Positions 6,215 to 8,846 of a stretch of 8,846 nucleotides of DNA are shown here, piece by piece. The notes beneath the pieces are model-generated. The model made no database searches. It was not told the origin of the DNA and worked only from the letters and a program-made list of their open reading frames with translations. Position 1 is the stretch's first letter. Each line of letters begins with the position of its first letter. The stretch is from contig CAMDAN010000094.1 of NCBI GenBank assembly GCA_945888535.1, positions 1 to 8,846 of the forward strand. The letters run 5' to 3'. The DNA is from Bordetella parapertussis (GTDB lineage: Bacteria > Pseudomonadota > Gammaproteobacteria > Burkholderiales > Burkholderiaceae_C). The translations under genes were made by a program, and so were the position numbers.

Positions 6215-7018
6215 ATGCTCAAAATGGTTACCCCGCAGCCCATCGATACCTCTGGTCTCGCTTCCACGGCGCACATGCAAGGCTCAACACCCACGGCGAT
6301 CAACCCGCACAGCTTGAAAGTAGCTTGCTCTAATTGCAATCTGAGAGAGCTTTGCATGCCTCTGGGCCTGAGTGAGCAAGAGCTGGAGCGTATTGATGAC
6401 GTAGTGGCCCTCCGGCGCAAAGTGAAGCGCGGCGCAACCCTGTTTCGCAATGGCGAGAAGTTCACCAGCCTTTTTGCGATTCGCACTGGGTTTTTTAAGA
6501 CCAGCGTGGTGACTGACGACGGGCGGGACCAAGTCACAGGATTCCAGATGGCTGGCGAAGTCATGGGCCTTGATGGAATCGTCAGCGACCACCACTCCTG
6601 CGACGCGATCGCCCTAGAAGACGCCGAGGTCTGCGTGATGCCCTTTGAGCGTATTGAAGAGTTGTCTAGAGAAATCAATTCCTTACAGCGCCATGTCCAC
6701 AAAATCATGAGCCGAGAGATTGTTCGCGAAAACGGGGTGATGTTGCTGCTTGGCAGCATGCGGGCCGAAGAGCGCTTAGCCGCCTTTTTATTGAACTTAG
6801 CCCAGCGTTTGCATGCCCGGGGGTTTTCACAGTCTGACTTGATTTTGCGTATGACCCGCGAAGAAATCGGCAGCTATCTGGGTCTTAAGTTAGAGACGGT
6901 AAGCCGAACATTCTCCAAATTTTCAGAAGACAAGGTGTTAGAGGTCAAACAACGCCATGTTCGGATTCTCAACACCGAGGCCCTGCGCGACATTGTCAAT
7001 AACAAGGCTTGCTTGTAG
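6215..7018 (+). CDS. fnr: FNR-type oxygen-sensing transcriptional regulator
   Basis: A cytoplasmic CRP/FNR-family regulator of 267 residues. The N-terminal ACSNCNLRELC has Cys38, Cys41 and Cys47 in the C-x2-C-x5-C spacing of E. coli FNR Cys20/23/29. Cys140 in AEVCVMPF corresponds to Cys122, so all four 4Fe-4S ligands are present. The cyclic-nucleotide-like beta roll spans about 55-145, the dimer helix about 150-180, and the helix-turn-helix domain about 185-262. Recognition helix ETVSRTFSKF (227-236) retains Glu227, Ser230 and Arg231. The open frame continues upstream to a TTG at 6152, but that lies inside the FNR operator. I therefore take the ATG at 6215, with GGGA seven bases ahead; the ATG at 6224 is an alternative. 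It converges on fixH, seven bases apart. Confidence 0.96.
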   Translation: MLKMVTPQPIDTSGLASTAHMQGSTPTAINPHSLKVACSNCNLRELCMPLGLSEQELERIDDVVALRRKVKRGATLFRNGEKFTSLFAIRTGFFKTSVVTDDGRDQVTGFQMAGEVMGLDGIVSDHHSCDAIALEDAEVCVMPFERIEELSREINSLQRHVHKIMSREIVRENGVMLLLGSMRAEERLAAFLLNLAQRLHARGFSQSDLILRMTREEIGSYLGLKLETVSRTFSKFSEDKVLEVKQRHVRILNTEALRDIVNNKACL

Positions 7019-7025
7019 GCTCTGG

Positions 7026-7301
7026 TTATTTTTGTTTGGTGTCGGGCTTGACGCCCGTTGCTGCATGGTTGCGAGCCTGCTGCGCGGGCGCCAGACTTGA
7101 GGGGTTCTCAGCCGTCAAGGTTCGGTTGATCTCGACACCCTTTTGGTAGTAGTTTTCATCCACGACAGTATCCATGCCTGAGTACGCCAGGTAAAACGTG
7201 ATGAAACTGGCAGCGATCACGATGGCTGGGCCAGATACGACCAACCACACGTGTCCGAACTTCCACCAAGGATCGGTATTTTGAGTCTTCGCGTTATTCA
7301 T
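7026..7301 (-). CDS. fixH: Short FixH/CcoH-type cbb3 oxidase assembly protein
   Basis: A 91-residue protein with one membrane segment (about 17-39) after an N-terminal DPWWKFGHVWLV stretch, then DENYYQKGVEINRTL (48-62), the conserved FixH/CcoH signature, and a polar Ala/Pro-rich tail. FixH/CcoH proteins help assemble or stabilise the cbb3 cytochrome c oxidase in the inner membrane. This version lacks the larger periplasmic domain of rhizobial FixH; such short forms are familiar in Betaproteobacteria. AAGGA lies six bases before the ATG. It starts eight bases after the ccoG stop and is clearly in the same operon. No fixI/ccoI or ccoS follows, so these must be elsewhere, perhaps upstream of ccoN. 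Confidence 0.88.
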   Translation of the reverse strand: MNNAKTQNTDPWWKFGHVWLVVSGPAIVIAASFITFYLAYSGMDTVVDENYYQKGVEINRTLTAENPSSLAPAQQARNHAATGVKPDTKQK

Positions 7302-7309
7302 GATTTTCC

Positions 7310-8755
7310 TTAACGGGGAACAATAAAGACTGCTTTTTCAGTTACGGTAGTTAAACGGTCTTGGCTTTGCACATGGAAATGGATGATATGGGATCCAGGT
7401 GCTGCTTGTTCAAAGGGTAACTGGACGTGAACAACGAACCAACGCGACTGAGCGGCGTCAACCAAAAGGTCATTGTCTGTTTCAACCACCAAGCCGGGCA
7501 AACCATCCGCTTGAACATGCACCTGCAACAGAGACTCTGAGGCATTCATGATCTGTAAACGGTAGATATTTTCAATACGCCCACCTTCAATCTGACGAGC
7601 CAAAATACTGCGATCGCGTTCGATATCGACCTTGAAAGGGTCTCGAATCGCCAAACTGATCAGCATCGCAAAAATAACGGACCAAAGAATGGCGGTGTAC
7701 ACCAAGACGCGGGGTCTAAAAACATGGCGCAAGGTTTGTGCGCGGGTCCAGCGCTGGTTAATCGCGTTCTCCGTTGAGTACTTCACCAATCCGCGCTCGT
7801 AGCCCATTTTGTCCATCACCGTATCGCAAACATCCGCACAGGCACCACAACCAATGCATTCATACTGCAAACCATTGCGGATATCGATTCCGGTGGGGCA
7901 AACCTGCACACACAAGCTGCAATCCACGCAAGCACCCAATCTGGATTGGGTTAAATCTACTTTCTTAGAACGCGCTCCCCGCGGCTCCCCGCGTATTGCG
8001 TCGTAGGTCACGATCAGTGTGTCTTTGTCAAACATAGCGCTCTGAAAACGGGCATAGGGACACATGTGTTTGCACACTTGTTCGCGCATAAATCCGGCGT
8101 TGCCATAGGTGGCAAAGCCATAAAAGAAAACCCAAAAGATTTCCCAAGAGCCCAGTGACCAATGAACGAACTCTCCCGCCAACGCGTGAATCGGGGTGAA
8201 ATAACCTACAAACGTAAATCCTGTCCAAAAAGCCAAGGCCAGCCACAAGAGATGTTTGGTTGATTTGCGACCCAATTTCTCCAACGAAAAACCGCCTTCA
8301 TCACGGCGCATTCGCGCAGACCGATCGCCTTCTGTTTTTTTCTCTATCCAAAGAAATATTTCGGTGTACACCGTTTGGGGGCACGCGTAGCCGCACCACA
8401 AGCGCCCTGCCACTGCTGTAAACAAAAACAGCGACAAAGCCGAGATGACCAGCAGGCCTGTGAGGTAGATAAAATCCTGCGGATACAGAACCAATCCAAA
8501 GATATAAAAACGCCGAGCGCCCAGATCAAACAAGACCGCTTGGCGCTGGCCCCACTCGAGCCAAGGCATCCCATAAAAAACCAATTGGGTCAGAAAGACC
8601 GTAGCCCAACGCCAATTCGAAAAAAATCCGGAGACGCTGCGCGGGTAAATTTTTTGATGGGCTTCGTACAGAGAAACCATCTCTGCATCAGCCCCGGGCG
8701 GTGGAGTGATTGGCCCCGTATCTGGTGATGGGGCTATCGGAATAACATTTCTCAA
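7310..8755 (-). CDS. ccoG: CcoG, cbb3 oxidase accessory polyferredoxin
   Basis: A 481-residue membrane iron-sulfur protein needed for, or assisting, cbb3 oxidase biogenesis; homologues have been linked to Cu(II) reduction. Hydrophobic segments lie at about 50-63, 85-118, 168-186, 198-216 and 350-370. CGYACP (Cys121, Cys125) and CKHMCP (Cys228, Cys232) are family motifs in or near the membrane. Two 4Fe-4S motifs follow, CVDCSLCVQVCP (Cys276, 279, 282, 286) and CIGCGACADVC (Cys300, 303, 306, 310). An Ig-like periplasmic domain makes up the C-terminus (about 380-481). The likely start is TTG at 8755, seven bases after the ccoP stop, since residues 1-25 contain the NVIPIAP stretch I expect from relatives. 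The first in-frame ATG is codon 26 (8680). The gene sits between ccoP and fixH. Confidence 0.95.
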   Translation of the reverse strand: MRNVIPIAPSPDTGPITPPPGADAEMVSLYEAHQKIYPRSVSGFFSNWRWATVFLTQLVFYGMPWLEWGQRQAVLFDLGARRFYIFGLVLYPQDFIYLTGLLVISALSLFLFTAVAGRLWCGYACPQTVYTEIFLWIEKKTEGDRSARMRRDEGGFSLEKLGRKSTKHLLWLALAFWTGFTFVGYFTPIHALAGEFVHWSLGSWEIFWVFFYGFATYGNAGFMREQVCKHMCPYARFQSAMFDKDTLIVTYDAIRGEPRGARSKKVDLTQSRLGACVDCSLCVQVCPTGIDIRNGLQYECIGCGACADVCDTVMDKMGYERGLVKYSTENAINQRWTRAQTLRHVFRPRVLVYTAILWSVIFAMLISLAIRDPFKVDIERDRSILARQIEGGRIENIYRLQIMNASESLLQVHVQADGLPGLVVETDNDLLVDAAQSRWFVVHVQLPFEQAAPGSHIIHFHVQSQDRLTTVTEKAVFIVPR

Positions 8756-8761
8756 AACATA

Positions 8762-8846
8762 TTACTTGTTAGACATGCCCCACACATAACCAGATAACAC
8801 ATGGATTTGTGCTTCGGTGAGTTTGCCTGCTTGGACTGGCATTTGA
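8762..8846 (-). CDS. ccoP: CcoP, cbb3 cytochrome c oxidase diheme subunit III, C-terminal fragment
   Basis: Only the last 27 codons and the TAA stop lie in the window; the gene continues beyond the right edge. The visible peptide QMPVQAGKLTEAQIHVLSGY followed by VWGMSNK matches the end of the CcoP cytochrome c domain: a Met-Pro that typically supplies the axial heme ligand, then the final helix ending in YVWGLSN-like residues. CcoP is the membrane-anchored diheme cytochrome c that passes electrons to the catalytic subunit CcoN. Position immediately upstream of ccoG supports the call. Confidence 0.9.
   Translation of the reverse strand, partial: QMPVQAGKLTEAQIHVLSGYVWGMSNK

Noticed and set aside
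6115..6759. 214-codon open frame on the minus strand opposite fnr
   Set aside because: It is antisense to a clear fnr gene, its Ser/Arg/Leu-rich translation resembles no family, and it is explained by codon bias of the real gene.
7002..7057. Small hairpins (ACAAG/CTTGT at 7002-7016; CGGGC/GCCCG at 7043-7057) near the fnr and fixH ends as terminators
   Set aside because: Stems are only 5 bp; the T-rich stretch 7026-7037 is nine bases past the first stem, and the second stem is within fixH with no T-run in either useful direction.

Overview
The window looks like a chromosomal segment of a betaproteobacterium, most likely Burkholderiales and near Comamonadaceae. The basis is the protein style (FNR, CcoG, DusA and the short FixH), the moderate to high GC of the core genes, and the linkage of fnr, hemN and a TauE/SafE-like protein to the cbb3 oxidase genes. 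This placement comes from family recognition, not from a search.

Left part (1-1518): an AT-rich gene for a probable exported protein with MORN-like motifs and an almost perfect 15-bp tandem repeat (KETER). It looks like accessory DNA beside core genes. A 170-bp gap with no evident gene follows. Middle (1519-3984): dusA (tRNA dihydrouridine synthase) on the minus strand. Divergent from it on the plus strand is a two-gene unit encoding an NfeD-like membrane protein and an SPFH/stomatin-like protein, a common bacterial pair of membrane-organising proteins.

Right part (3988-8846): a microaerobic respiration neighbourhood. A TauE/SafE-like membrane protein lies downstream of hemN (oxygen-independent coproporphyrinogen III oxidase), both on the minus strand. 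fnr (oxygen-sensing Fe-S regulator) is divergent from hemN. Between hemN and fnr lies a clear FNR-type palindrome, TTGAC-N4-GTCAA. Convergent with fnr is the end of the cbb3 cytochrome c oxidase cluster, ordered ccoP (only its C-terminal 27 codons), ccoG and fixH on the minus strand. Together these genes build the high-affinity oxidase, supply heme under low oxygen and sense oxygen.

No CRISPR array, insertion sequence, tRNA, rRNA or obviously new multi-gene system is visible. The most interesting points are the geometry of the hemN-fnr regulatory region, which suggests an FNR-activated hemN promoter giving a leaderless or nearly leaderless mRNA; the TTG start of ccoG in the same frame as the ccoP stop; and the atypical MORN/KETER-repeat gene.
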